Shown here: piece after piece, positions 1 through 10,475 of the stretch
Layout of the letters: every line of letters starts with the position of its first letter
Numbering within the stretch: position 1 is the stretch's first letter
NCBI RefSeq assembly: GCF_026625145.1
Contig: NZ_CP113088.1
Coordinates: forward strand, 3,513,501-3,577,500
Length of the DNA stretch: 64,000 nt
Source of the DNA: Lacinutrix neustonica
Lineage (GTDB): Bacteria > Bacteroidota > Bacteroidia > Flavobacteriales > Flavobacteriaceae
Direction of reading: 5' to 3'
The notes under the pieces: generated by a model
What the model saw: only the letters and a program-made list of their open reading frames with translations
What the model was told of the DNA's origin: nothing
Database searches by the model: none
Made by a program: the position numbers and the translations under genes

Positions 1-755
1 TGTTTTATAAGCTGCCAAGCTTCGGTCATGCCTTTGCTCCAGTAGATGTCATCAAAAATAAAAACAGACGTATTGGTCGTTGTAGGGAGCAAGGTTTCAA
101 AATAATTTAAAGTGGCTTCTTTTTGATGATTCCCATCAAAGTATATTAAATCGTAAGTATTCGTCGTGAGTGTTTTTGTAAGGTCATCGAAGTTGCCATT
201 TATAAGTTGACTGTTTGTTATGTTAAAAGCGCGCCAGGTGTTTAGAGTAAATTCAGAAATATTAGGGCAGCCTTCAATGCTGGTGATGTTGCCTTTAGGA
301 TTGCCTAAATGGATCGCCTGGGTAGCAATGCCTAGTGAGGTTCCTAATTCTAAACTGTTTTTAAACTGAAAATAGTGTACTAAACGGTACAGTAATTTTG
401 CACGATGTTTTGTTGTTCCTGCATTTTTAGCGAGTTCTGAAACCCTGCGGGACGTTCCGTTTTTTACTCGAGACCCAACACCTAAATCGGTGACGGTAAG
501 CGTCGTAGTGTTAGAGCGCAAATACGTTCTATACGCTTTTAATTGGGCGTAAGCAGGGTGCTTTTTTCGGTCGTAAAAACATTGGGTTACCAGATCATAA
601 ACAAAAGGGGATTGCACACCATGTTGGTTTTTGGAACGTAACCGTGAATTTGAAGTAGGCAATAATGAGTTTTCGCATCGTTCTTTTCCGCGAAAGCGGT
701 ACACTTTTATTTGTTTTAAATTTAACAATCCCAACAGTGCTCTTTTGGAGATCAC
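1..755 (-). CDS. Class I SAM-dependent O-methyltransferase, C-terminus cut by window edge
   Basis: One frame is open from a GTG start at 755 down to position 1, so about 251 residues are visible and the C-terminus lies outside. The stretch LELGTSLGIATQ near residue 135 fits the glycine-rich SAM-binding motif I, and YFDGNHQKEA near 201 and FIFDDIYWSKGM near 231 fit the acidic metal/substrate segments of the TylF/caffeoyl-CoA-type O-methyltransferase fold. An in-frame TGA lies just upstream of the GTG, which limits the start. It sits 25 bases downstream of the uup stop on the same strand and may be cotranscribed with it. The substrate cannot be inferred. Confidence 0.75.
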   Translation of the reverse strand, partial: MISKRALLGLLNLKQIKVYRFRGKERCENSLLPTSNSRLRSKNQHGVQSPFVYDLVTQCFYDRKKHPAYAQLKAYRTYLRSNTTTLTVTDLGVGSRVKNGTSRRVSELAKNAGTTKHRAKLLYRLVHYFQFKNSLELGTSLGIATQAIHLGNPKGNITSIEGCPNISEFTLNTWRAFNITNSQLINGNFDDLTKTLTTNTYDLIYFDGNHQKEATLNYFETLLPTTTNTSVFIFDDIYWSKGMTEAWQLIK

Positions 756-780
756 TATTCATGACACATAGAGTACTCGT

Positions 781-2644
781 TTAGCCTTCCAACTTCTCAG
801 TAAGCTCTAACCAACGCATTTCCTTTTCTTCAATACTGTCAATAATCTTTTGGAGGGTATTGGATAGTGCATTAATCTCATCTTGAGAAAGGTCCGGGTT
901 TAGAAATTTTTGTTCTAATTCCGTTTTATCAAACTCTAAAGATTTTATTTTACTCTCTAAGTTTTTGTATTCTTTTTGTTCGTTATAAGAGAGCGTTGTT
1001 TTACTATCTTTCTTCCAGCTTTTATTTTCTTTTTTATCCTCGACAGCTTCAATAGCTACCGGTTTACTATCATCATACGCTCTAAAATCACTATAGTTTC
1101 CAGGAAAATCTTCAACAACACCAGCACCTCTAAAAACAAATAGGTGGTCTACAATCTTATCCATAAAATACCGGTCGTGTGAAACGACTAACAAGCAGCC
1201 AGGGAAATCTAACAGAAAACTTTCAAGCACGTTAAGGGTAACAATATCTAAATCGTTTGTAGGCTCATCTAAAATTAAAAAGTTTGGATTTTGAATGAGA
1301 ACGGTGCATAGGTATAGTCGTTTACGCTCGCCACCACTCAATTTTTCCACAAAATCATATTGTTTTTTCCGGTCAAACAAAAAGCGTTCTAATAATTGCT
1401 GCGCACTAATTTGGCGGCCTTTTTTTAAAGGAATATAGTCACCAAATTCGCGTACCACATCAATCACTTTTTGATCGGGTTTAGGGGTGATTCCCGTTTG
1501 TGTATAATAGCCAAATTTTACGGTTTCACCAATAACAATCTTTCCAGTAGTCTGGTTCGGTTAACTGGGTAATAATATTTAAAAAGGTTGATTTTCCTGT
1601 GCCGTTTTTACCAATAATTCCCACACGCTCCCCTTTTTGGAACATGTAATCAAATTGATCTAAAATGACCTTATCTTTGTAGGCTTTCGATACTTTTTTA
1701 AGCTCCGAATTTTGCTTCCTAAACGCTCCATATTAAGTTCTAACTGCACTTCGTGATCTTTTCGACGCTGGTGTGCCCGGTGTTTGATGTCTGCAAAATC
1801 ATCAATTCGCGATTTCGATTTTGTAGTTCGTGCTTTGGGCTGGCGACGCATCCAAGTGAGCTCTTTTTTGTACAATTGTTTCGCCTTACCGGTTTCTGTT
1901 GTTTCTTGCTCGATACGGGCTTCTTTTTTCTCTAAATAATAAGAGTAGTTCCCTTTATAATTGTACAACTGGCCTTGATCAAGCTCTATAATTTCATTAC
2001 ACACCCGTTCTAGAAAATACCGGTCGTGTGTCACCATAAACAGGGTGATGTTTTCTTTGGCAAAGAAGGCTTCTAACCATTCAATCATTTCTAAATCTAA
2101 ATGATTGGTAGGCTCATCGAGAATTAATAAATCGGGTTTATTAATTAAAGCATTGGCTAAAGACAGGCGTTTTTTTTGGCCACCGGACATGCTACTCACT
2201 TTTTGATGCAAGTCGTCGAGCTTTAATTTAAATAGAATTTGTTTGTATTGGGTTTCAAAATCCCAAGCATTAAAGGCATCCATTTGCTCAAAGGCTTTTT
2301 GGTACGCTTCAGAATCTTCAGGGTTTAATAAGGCGATTTCATAATTTTTGATGACATCTAAAATGGGATTGTCGCTATTAAATATGGTCTGTTCTACCGT
2401 TAGACTACTATCTAAATAGGGTTCTTGAGGTAAAAAGGAGACTTTAATATTTTTTCTAAAAATCACCTGTCCCGTATCTCGGGGTATCTGTGTTGGCGAG
2501 TATGTTTAAAATGGAGGTCTTTCCGGTGCCATTTTTAGCTACAAAAGCAACTTTTTGATCCTTATGGATACTAAAGGATAGGCCTTCGAAAAGCGTGAGC
2601 TCTCCATAAGATTTCGATATATTTTCAACGTTGAGATAATTCAA
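781..2644 (-). CDS. uup: ABC-F family ATPase, Uup type (three frame breaks)
   Basis: Soluble twin-ATPase protein of the ABC-F family, which acts on ribosomes or DNA and not in membrane transport. The order is ABC1 with Walker A near AKNGTGKTS, signature MSGGQKKRLS and Walker B LLILDEPTNHLD; a charged linker; ABC2 with GIIGKNGTGKST, LSGGERKRLYL and FLILDEPTNDLD; then a C-terminal coiled coil (about the last 90 residues) typical of Uup. Start is TTG at 2644. Breaks lie at 2478-2482 (CTCGG), 1704-1706 (CCG) and about 1548, the last without a CCGG explanation. Restored length is about 620 residues, normal for Uup. It is divergent from the polysaccharide locus. Confidence 0.88.
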
Positions 2645-2719
2645 GGATCAGTTTTTTTACAAATAACGGATAAAAAACCAAAAAATCCGACAAATGTTTT
2701 ATTATTCACGATGAAAAGC

Positions 2720-2727
2720 TATATTTG
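2720..2727 (+). promoter_or_regulatory. Candidate -7 box for the polysaccharide locus
   Basis: TATATTTG matches the Bacteroidota -7 consensus TAnnTTTG and lies 22 bases upstream of the ATG at 2749, in the 95-base gap between the divergent uup and the Wza-like gene. No clear TTTG -33 element was found at the expected distance, so the call is moderate. Confidence 0.45.
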
Positions 2728-2748
2728 TCTTAAATCAATGTGCTCAAA

Positions 2749-3540
2749 ATGAATCGATTGCTACTCGGTATTATCATGCTAATCAGTGTCTTATGTTCCT
2801 CTTGTATTACTAATAAAGACGTCGTTTATCTTCAAGATAAGGGGACTGTAGTAGATGATTCTTTACAAATTGTAGAATTGTCAAAACCCTACCGTGTTCA
2901 GGTAAACGATATTTTAAGTGTTAATATTAAAGCCATTGATTCTGAAGTCAAAAAATTAATTGAAGTGTTTCAACCAGCAGGCAGTGCCGCGGGAGGTCAA
3001 GGCTCCTTATATTTTAATGGGTTTACCGTAGATTTACATGGAAACATAGAGTTTCCTATACTGGGGGATATTAATGTATTGGGCTTTACCACAGACGAGA
3101 TAGAAGATAAGGTTAAAAAGGAGATATTGGCTCAATATTTAAAAGAAACCACACAAATATTTGTGACAATAAAACTAGCAGGATTACGATATACCATGAC
3201 GGGCGAAGGCGGTTCAGGAGTGTATACTTTATTTCAGGACCGGGTAAACATTATAGAAGCCATAGCCAATGCGGGAGGATTGTCGAATGTAGCCGACCGA
3301 CGCGACATTAAAATTATTCGCCAATACCCGTACGGACAAAAAATTCACAGTATCGATTTAACAGATTTAGCAGCTATGAAATCGCCTTATTATTACATTC
3401 AGCCCAATGATATTATCATGGTGAAGCCGCTGAAGCGCAAGGCCTTAGGTGCTGGGGAAACAGCCTCGCAAACCTTTACCACCATTGCCTCTATATTTTC
3501 TGTTGTGGTGTCTACTTATTTTTTGGCAAAGAATCTATAA
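2749..3540 (+). CDS. Wza-like polysaccharide export lipoprotein (SLBB/Poly_export)
   Basis: Periplasmic/outer-membrane export protein for capsule or O-antigen. The N-terminus is a short hydrophobic signal ending in a lipobox (SVLCSSC), so the mature protein is lipid-anchored. The next part (YRVQVNDILSVNI) is the Poly_export domain, followed by an SLBB-like region (VNIIEAIANAGGLSNVADR) and YYYIQPNDIIMVKPL. A hydrophobic segment at the C-terminus could cross a membrane. The ATG at 2749 is preferred over the GTG at 2740 because it gives the usual signal peptide. It lies 10 bases before the Wzc-like gene, its expected partner. Confidence 0.88.
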   Translation: MNRLLLGIIMLISVLCSSCITNKDVVYLQDKGTVVDDSLQIVELSKPYRVQVNDILSVNIKAIDSEVKKLIEVFQPAGSAAGGQGSLYFNGFTVDLHGNIEFPILGDINVLGFTTDEIEDKVKKEILAQYLKETTQIFVTIKLAGLRYTMTGEGGSGVYTLFQDRVNIIEAIANAGGLSNVADRRDIKIIRQYPYGQKIHSIDLTDLAAMKSPYYYIQPNDIIMVKPLKRKALGAGETASQTFTTIASIFSVVVSTYFLAKNL

Positions 3541-3550
3541 ATGATAGTGT

Positions 3551-6009
3551 ATGAATGATGAATTTGATTTATTAGAGTCTTCAACGCCTGCTTTCGATAT
3601 AAAGGCGTTTTTATTTAGAACCTTAAGGTACTGGAAGTTGTTTTTACTTTGTATTGGTATCGGTCTGTTTTTTGCCTACCAACAAAACATTAGAAAACAA
3701 CAGTCTTACAGTTTAAATACTCAAATTTCAATAGAAGATAATACAAATCCATTGTTTTCCTCGAACACCAGTTTGACCTTTAATTGGGGAGGTGTTTACG
3801 GTAAAATAAGAACAATAATTACCACCTTAAGATCACGTTCTATTCACGAGAAGGTGGTAGATAGTTTAGAATATTACGTCACCTACCTCAAGCAATCTCG
3901 TTTTAGAAAAGATGATATTTACAAGGCGGCTCCTTTTAAATTTGAATTAACGCCTAACGCGTATCAAATGTTAAATATGCCTATAAAAGTCTCCTACTTG
4001 GGTGAAGGCGTTTACGAGTTGCATGTGGTGAACGATAATGGGACTACCAAGGTGTTAGATGCTCAAAATTTTTCAGATAAAACTAAAGGCCAGTTGACCA
4101 TTAATCCGTAGGATTTAAACAACAATTTGTTTCGGGAGATACCATACGCACACCATTTATCAATGGTATTATCACCTACAAAGCACATGCGGTAGTCCAG
4201 CCTAAGGAAGACTACTACATTCAATTTTCAGATTTTAATAGTGTTGTGGCGACCTATAGGAATAAACTAAGTGTTAGTAATCCTAGAGGCTCGGCTATTC
4301 TCAACTTGGCGATGACAGACTTCAACAAGGACAAAATTGTAGATTATTTAAATACTACGGTAACCGTTGTAAGTGCAGATCAATTAACACGTAAAAATCA
4401 ATTTGTAACCAATACCATTCAATTTATTGATAGCCAGTTGGACCGTTATAAAGATAAAATAACGTTAAATAAAGATTCTTTAAACGACTACAGGCAACGC
4501 AATAGCATTTTTAATTTAGATGCCGAGAGTGCGCAAATTAATCAAAATTTAATTGATTTAGAATTTAAAAAAGATGCTGTAAAAAGGCAGATAGACTATT
4601 ACGAGCAGTTAAAAACCTACCTAGAAACCAGTAATACATTTACCAAATTACCAGCACCAGCCACTGCAGGAGTGGAGGATACTAGTATTTTATCTAATAT
4701 TGCTAAAATTAATGCCTTATCGGTACAAAAGGCAAAGTATGAGGAAACCATTAGAAGTGATGCCGCCATCTTTGCCGATATTAACAGCCAAATAGAGGCT
4801 ATAAAACGGGTACTGTTAGAAACCATTAGCTCGGCAAAAAAAGGATTGAATAGAGAACTCAGTTTTATTAGTTCTAAAAAGGCAGAAGTCGATTATAAAC
4901 TACGCAAATTACCAAAAGACCAACAAAACATGTTGGGGTTTCAACGCCAATATGCTTTAGATGAACAAACGTATAATATGTTTTTGTCAAAACGCGGGGA
5001 AGCCGATATATTAAAAGCCGCTACCGTGTCTGATGTGTTAATTATAGACAAGGCCAAAGACACGGGTGCCAAAGCCATAGATTTAAACACGCAATCGGCC
5101 TATTTTACGGCCGTTGTAGTCGGGTTTATACCGCCATTATTACTTGCTTTTCTAGTAACGTTCTTTGATAATAAACTCCATAGTCCAAAACAATTAGAAG
5201 CCATTTCAAAAATCCCTCTTTTGGGGGTGATTGGTAAAAACACCATTGATAATAATTTAATTGTACACCGCAAACCTAAATCGGCAGTAGCAGAGGCCTT
5301 TAGAGGGATTCGATCCAGTTTGCAATTCATGTACAAAAAACATGACTTAGAAGGCTCTAAAACGGTGATGCTTACCTCTTCTGTTAGTGGAGAAGGGAAA
5401 ACATTTTGTGCCATTAATATTGCAACCGTATTCGCCTTAAGTGGTAAGAAAACAGTATTGGTGGGCTTAGATTTAAGACAACCAAAAATCTTTGGAGACT
5501 TTAATATTAAAAATGAGATTGGTGCGGTTAATTATTTAATAGGTCAAAAAGACTTAGCTGCGGTAACCCGGAGCACAAGCATCGAAAACTTAGATGTGAT
5601 TACCTCGGGGCCCATTCCACCAAATCCTTCAGAACTATTGATAGGAGACAAAATGGATGCCTTCATGGCGGCCCTAAAAGAAAAGTATGATTATGTCGTT
5701 CTAGATACACCTCCTGTAGGTTTGGTGTCTGATGCTTTAGAATTAACCGAGTATGTGGATGCGTCGTTATATGTGGCGAGACAGGAATATACTAAAAAAG
5801 ACATGCTGAATTTTATTAATGACAAATATAAACGTGGTGAAATTAAAAACATCAGTTTACTCTATAACGGCTACGACCAAAAAGGAAAATATGGCTATGG
5901 TTATGGCTATAGTTATGGCTATGGTGCTTATGGTAATGGGTATCATGAGAATGAAACGGCTAAAAAATCAGTATTCGATAGGATAAAAGCTATTTTAAAG
6001 ATTCGTTAA
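3551..6009 (+). CDS. Wzc-like chain-length determinant and bacterial tyrosine kinase (one break)
   Basis: Inner-membrane co-polymerase with a cytoplasmic BY-kinase domain that controls polymer length and export. An N-terminal transmembrane helix (about residues 24-44) leads into a Wzz domain, a long periplasmic helical region (about 270-480), a second membrane helix (about 515-535) and then the kinase: Walker A SSVSGEGKTFCA, Walker A' VGLDLRQPK and Walker B DYVVLDTPPVG. The C-terminus has a Tyr/Gly cluster of at least eight tyrosines, the expected autophosphorylation tail. The frame breaks at 4106-4108, where CCG replaces CCGG; an open frame of about 45 residues precedes the ATG at 4246, so that ATG is not a real start. 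Restored length about 819 residues. Confidence 0.9.
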
Positions 6010-6024
6010 GTACAAACAGAAGCC

Positions 6025-7310
6025 ATGACGCAAACAAAAAAAATAGCCATTATAGGATTAGGGTATGTTGGCTTACCCCTGGCTGTTGCGTTTGCTACAA
6101 AATATCAGGTATTGGGTTTCGATAGCAACCCGCAACGCGTGAATGCCCTAAAACAGGGCCAAGATGACACGCAGGAAATCTCTCTTCGGGAGTTGCAAGT
6201 GGCCTTGAAGCCTAATAAAAAGATAGGTTTACGTATTAGTATCAATCCTAAAGAGTTAACGGGAGCCGCTATTTATATTGTTACCGTACCCACGCCCATT
6301 ACTCCCGATAATAAACCGATTTCCGCCCCCTTTTAAACGCGTGCGAAACGGTTGGTCGGGTGCTAAAACCAGGAGGTATTGTTATCTTTGAATCTACGGT
6401 CTACCCAGGGGTGACTGAAGACATTTGTGTGCCTATTTTAGAACAACATTCGGACTAAAATTCAATACTGGTTTTTTTGTAGGGTATTCGCCAGAGCGTA
6501 TTAATCCAGGTGATAAAAAACATACCCTAACTAAAATTTTAAAAGTCACCTCCGGGTCTACGCGAGACATCGCTCAAGAAATAGATGCCTTATACCGTTC
6601 TATTATTGTGGCAGGAACCTATTTGGCGCCCTCAATAAAAGTGGCAGAAGCGGCGAAAGTGATAGAGAATTCGCAGCGTGATATTAACATAGCTTTTGTA
6701 AATGAATTATCAAAAATCTTTAGGCGTTTAGACCTCGATACTCAAGCCGTATTAGAAGCGGCGGGCACCAAATGGAATTTTTTAAAATTCACACCAGGTT
6801 TGGTGGGTGGGCATTGTATAGGGGTTGATCCCTATTATTTGGCAGAAAAAGCTATGCAATCTGGCTATACACCCGAAATTATTTTAGCGGGTAGACGTAT
6901 GAATGATAGTATGGGGGCTTATGTGGCCCAGGAAACTGTTAAATTAATGGTGGCTAAAGGAACGGTTATTAACAAAGCTAAGGTTTTGATTTTGGGGATG
7001 ACCTTTAAAGAAAACTGCCCGAGATATTAGAAACTCTAGAGTGATAGATATTATAAATGAATTTAAAAGCTTTTCAATACATGTTGAGGTTTACGATCCA
7101 TGGGCTTCCAAGGAAGCTGTGAAAAAAGAATATGGTTTAGAGTTGCTTACAGAGGTGGCGCACTTAAAAAAGGATTACCATGCAGTGGTTTTAGCGGTAG
7201 CGCATGATCAATTTTTAGACTTCGATCTAGACGCTGTAAAGGGGGACAAGGCCGTTGTTTTCGATGTAAAAGGACAGCTCAAAATCAATCAAATTGATGG
7301 CAGATTATAA
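6025..7310 (+). CDS. UDP-N-acetylhexosamine 6-dehydrogenase, TviB/WbpA-like (three breaks)
   Basis: NAD-dependent oxidation of a UDP-HexNAc to its uronic acid. The N-terminal Rossmann motif is [29 protein letters not shown] and the active-site segment [12 protein letters not shown] (Cys near residue 262) identify the family; the C-terminal UDP-binding domain follows. Breaks at 6316-6318 (CCG), 6451-6453 (CGG) and 7019-7023 (CCGAG) each repair to CCGG, giving 428 residues, the usual size. The segment between 6336 and 6425 also encodes family sequence ([17 protein letters not shown]). The epimerase starts right after the stop, as in the tviB-tviC pair, pointing to a HexNAcA donor. Confidence 0.88.
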
Positions 7311-8303
7311 ATGAAAACACAAACACATCATACCAACGATTTAAGTAAATACGCTTTTCTAGTCACTGGAGGCGCTGGTTTTATAGGTTCAAATTTAGTC
7401 GCCTATTTATTAAAACATCAGGCGAAGAAAGTACGGGTACTGGATGATTTTTCAAATGGGCATCGCGCTAATATTGAAGAATTTTTGTCACTCCCTAATT
7501 TTGAATTGATAACAGGTGATATTCGCGACTTAGAGACTTGCAAGAAGGCCATGGTAGATATAGACTATGTTAGTCATCAGGCAGCCTTGGGTTCTGTACC
7601 ACGATCTATAAATGACCCGATAACGACCAATGTGGTCAATATCACTGGTTTTTTAAACATGATGGTGGCCTTAAAAGAAAGTACCACAGTAAAACGCATG
7701 GTATATGCGGCTTCCAGTTCTACTTACGGTGATAGTGCCGCGCTACCCAAAGTTGAAGAGACTATAGGCAAGCCTTTATCACCTTATGCGGTAACAAAGT
7801 ATGTGAACGAATTGTATGCAGACGTATTTGGAAAAACCTATAACACAGACGCGATAGGCTTGCGTTATTTTAATATTTATGGACCAAAACAAAGTCCCAA
7901 TGGCGCTTATGCCGCAGTGATTCCCTTGTTTATGAATGCCATAAAAAATAATGAGCCAGCCACAATACATGGTAATGGTGAACAAACCCGCGATTTCACC
8001 TATGTGGATAATGCCGTACAAGCGAATGTGAAAGGCTTTTTTGCGTCTGCTGCGGCAAAGAATCAGGTATTTAATATTGCTTGTCATGAGCGTATTAGTG
8101 TCAATACCCTATGGAACACCTTAAATGCAGCAGCAAAAAAAAATATAAAAGCAAGTCACGGACCAAATCGTCCGGGTGATGTTAAAGATTCGTTAGCCGA
8201 TATTACGAAGGCCCAAACACTTTTGGGGTATAAACCGTTAGTTTTAGTCGAAGAAGGTCTTGAAAAAACTTGGCAGTATTTTAAAGCACACACACATGAG
8301 TAA
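7311..8303 (+). CDS. NAD-dependent UDP-sugar 4-epimerase, TviC/WbpP-like
   Basis: Extended short-chain dehydrogenase/reductase of 330 residues. The cofactor motif VTGGAGFIGSN is near residues 18-28, and the catalytic Tyr-x3-Lys is SPYAVTKYVNEL with Tyr near 159. The motifs RYFNIYGPKQSPNGAY and RDFTYVDN are typical of UDP-GlcNAc/UDP-GlcNAcA 4-epimerases. It starts with ATG immediately after the dehydrogenase stop and overlaps the permease gene by 8 bases, so it is translationally coupled. Together with the previous gene it would make UDP-GalNAcA or a close isomer; the exact C4 substrate is an inference. The frame is intact. Confidence 0.85.
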   Translation: MKTQTHHTNDLSKYAFLVTGGAGFIGSNLVAYLLKHQAKKVRVLDDFSNGHRANIEEFLSLPNFELITGDIRDLETCKKAMVDIDYVSHQAALGSVPRSINDPITTNVVNITGFLNMMVALKESTTVKRMVYAASSSTYGDSAALPKVEETIGKPLSPYAVTKYVNELYADVFGKTYNTDAIGLRYFNIYGPKQSPNGAYAAVIPLFMNAIKNNEPATIHGNGEQTRDFTYVDNAVQANVKGFFASAAAKNQVFNIACHERISVNTLWNTLNAAAKKNIKASHGPNRPGDVKDSLADITKAQTLLGYKPLVLVEEGLEKTWQYFKAHTHE

Positions 8304-9170
8304 AGTGAAAACAGACGACTGGTTGTATACCATTTCACCCAAAAGGAAACTAATAGACCTTAATTTTAAAGAGATTTGGCGCTATCGGGATTTGCTATTT
8401 TTATTTGTGAAGCGAAATGTAATCACGGTATACAAGCAAACCATTTTAGGGCCGCTTTGGTATTTTATACAACCCCTATTTACCACTTTAACCTTTACCT
8501 TGATCTTTAATAATCGGCTAATATTCCAACTGGAGACGGGATTCCTGCTTTTTTGTTTAATCCGGCCGGACTGAGTTGTTGGAATTATTTTAGTAGTTGT
8601 TTAACAGGGACCAGTAGTACGTTTAAATCCAATCAAGGGCTTTTTGGTAAAGTCTATTTTCCCGGAGTGATCATGCCGCTATCTACTGTCATTACAAATT
8701 TGATTAATTTCGGGATTCGCATGCTGTTGTTCGTGGGGTTTTACATATATTTTAAATATTTCACTGAAGCCGCCTCTCAGGCAACACCAACGTTAAGCTT
8801 AGTACTATTACCCGTTTTAATATTTTTAATGGCACTTTTTGGCTTAGGGTTTGGCATGCTCATCTCTTCGATGACGACAAAATATCGTGATTTAACATAT
8901 TTAGTTGGCTTTGGTGTGCAACTCCTCATGTATGGCTCGGCAGTCATGTATCCATTATCCTATTTTAAAGAAAAGTTACCGGAGTATTCGTGGTTAGTAG
9001 AATATAACCCCATGACCACCTTTATAGAGCTGTTTAGACACATGACTTTAGGGACAGAGCAGTTTTCTTGGACCTCTTTTTTATATGCAGGAAGCATAAG
9101 CATTGTGTTCTTTTTATTGGGACTAATCGTCTTTAACAGAACAGAAAAAACATTTATTGATACGGTTTAA
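8296..9170 (+). CDS. Wzm-like ABC-2 polysaccharide/polyol phosphate export permease (one break)
   Basis: Inner-membrane permease with about six helices that exports lipid-linked polysaccharide with its ATPase partner. The N-terminal part (WRYRDLLFLFVKRNV, then TILGPLWYFIQPLF) is characteristic of this family, as is the C-terminal YNPMTTFIELFRHMTLG. The ATG at 8296 overlaps the epimerase stop. The frame breaks at 8515-8517, where CGG replaces CCGG; joining gives NNPANIPTGDGIPAFLF and a 291-residue protein, the usual length. The ATPase gene begins 2 bases after the stop. Confidence 0.88.
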
Positions 9171-9171
9171 A

Positions 9172-10449
9172 ATGGCAGATAAAGACATCATATTAAAGGC
9201 CGAAAACATTTCTAAACAATACCGTTTAGGTTTGGTGGGTACGGGAACGATTGCCGACGATTTAAAACGTTGGTGGTATAACGTGCGTGGTAAAGAGGAT
9301 CCGTTTTTAAAAATTGGCGAAAGTAATGACCGCAGTACCAAAGGCGATTCTAATTATGTGTGGGCCTTGCAGGATATTAATTTTGAAGTGGAACGTGGAG
9401 AAGTTTTAGGAATTATTGGTAAAAATGGTGCTGGGAAATCGACATTACTTAAAATATTATCTAAAGTTACTGGTCCCACCACAGGTGAAATTAAAACCGA
9501 GAGGGCGTATAGCCTCGTTATTAGAAGTGGGTACTGGGTTTCACGGGGAGATGACCGGGCGTGAAAATATTTATCTAAACGGCGCTATTTTAGGGATGAC
9601 CAAAAAAGAAATCACGTCTAAAATAGACGAGATTATAGACTTTTCGGGTTGTGAACGGTATATAGATACACCCGTAAAACGCTATAGTTCTCGGAATGAC
9701 TGTACGTTTGGCTTTTGCCGTGGCGGCTTTTTTAGAACCAGGAGATTTTAGTGATTGATGAGGTATTGGCCGTTGGGGATGCAGAGTTTCAAAAAAAGGC
9801 TATAGGTAAAATGCAGGATATCTCTAAAGGAGAAGGACGTACCGTCTTATTTGTAAGTCATAATATGGCGGCAGTAGAAACCTTGTGTACTCGGGTGATA
9901 AGTCTTAAAAATGGAAAAATAATTGGTTCAGGGCATCCAAAAGAAATGATTGAGCAGTACCTGCAACACGAAACACATATCAATCAAGTTTACAGTGCGG
10001 AGGCCTTAAACCTGAGGAAGGGAAATGAATACATTACTCTAAATTACGCAGCCATAGAAAATGCGACCAGTAGCGACAAACGTGACGTTATTGATGTTAC
10101 TTCTACAGTGCATTTTAAAGTTAAAATGATTAATTTAACACAAGAAGCTCTTATTTCGGTAGGTTTCGATTTGCGCACCTTTAAAGGCGATGTGGTTTTT
10201 GGAACGGGCGGAAAATTTGAATGTGGCATCAATAAAGAAACGGAGTTGGTTTGTGAAATCCCTGCCAATTTATTAAATACAGAAATTTATCAGATTCATT
10301 TTTATGTACATACGAATAGTATGAGTGGCTTGTTTGACGATAAAGAGTTATTAACTTTTGAAGTTAAGGATGTTAAACGCGACTGCGGGTATCTAGGTAA
10401 AGTGAATGGTTTTATTAGACCGCAGTTAAAATGGACCGTCCAAAAATAA
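9172..10449 (+). CDS. Wzt-like ABC transporter ATPase with C-terminal carbohydrate-binding domain (three breaks)
   Basis: Powers the Wzm-like permease. Walker A is [12 protein letters not shown], the Q-loop region is followed by [15 protein letters not shown], then the signature segment [11 protein letters not shown] (restored) and Walker B with [13 protein letters not shown], which is diagnostic of the polysaccharide subfamily. After the roughly 250-residue ATPase comes a beta-rich domain of about 150 residues like the Wzt C-terminal domain that recognises the polymer end. Breaks at 9497-9501 (CCGAG), 9690-9694 (CTCGG) and 9738-9742 (CCAGG) restore to CCGG, giving 424 residues. A polymer-recognising C-terminal domain implies a capped or modified chain end. 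Confidence 0.88.
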
Positions 10450-10475
10450 ATTGTACGCTAAACAAATAAAGGTTT

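Noticed and set aside
4246..6009. Separate kinase gene starting at ATG 4246
   Set aside because: The same frame is open and codes Wzc-like sequence upstream of the ATG back to the CCG at 4106; the two parts are one protein with a break.
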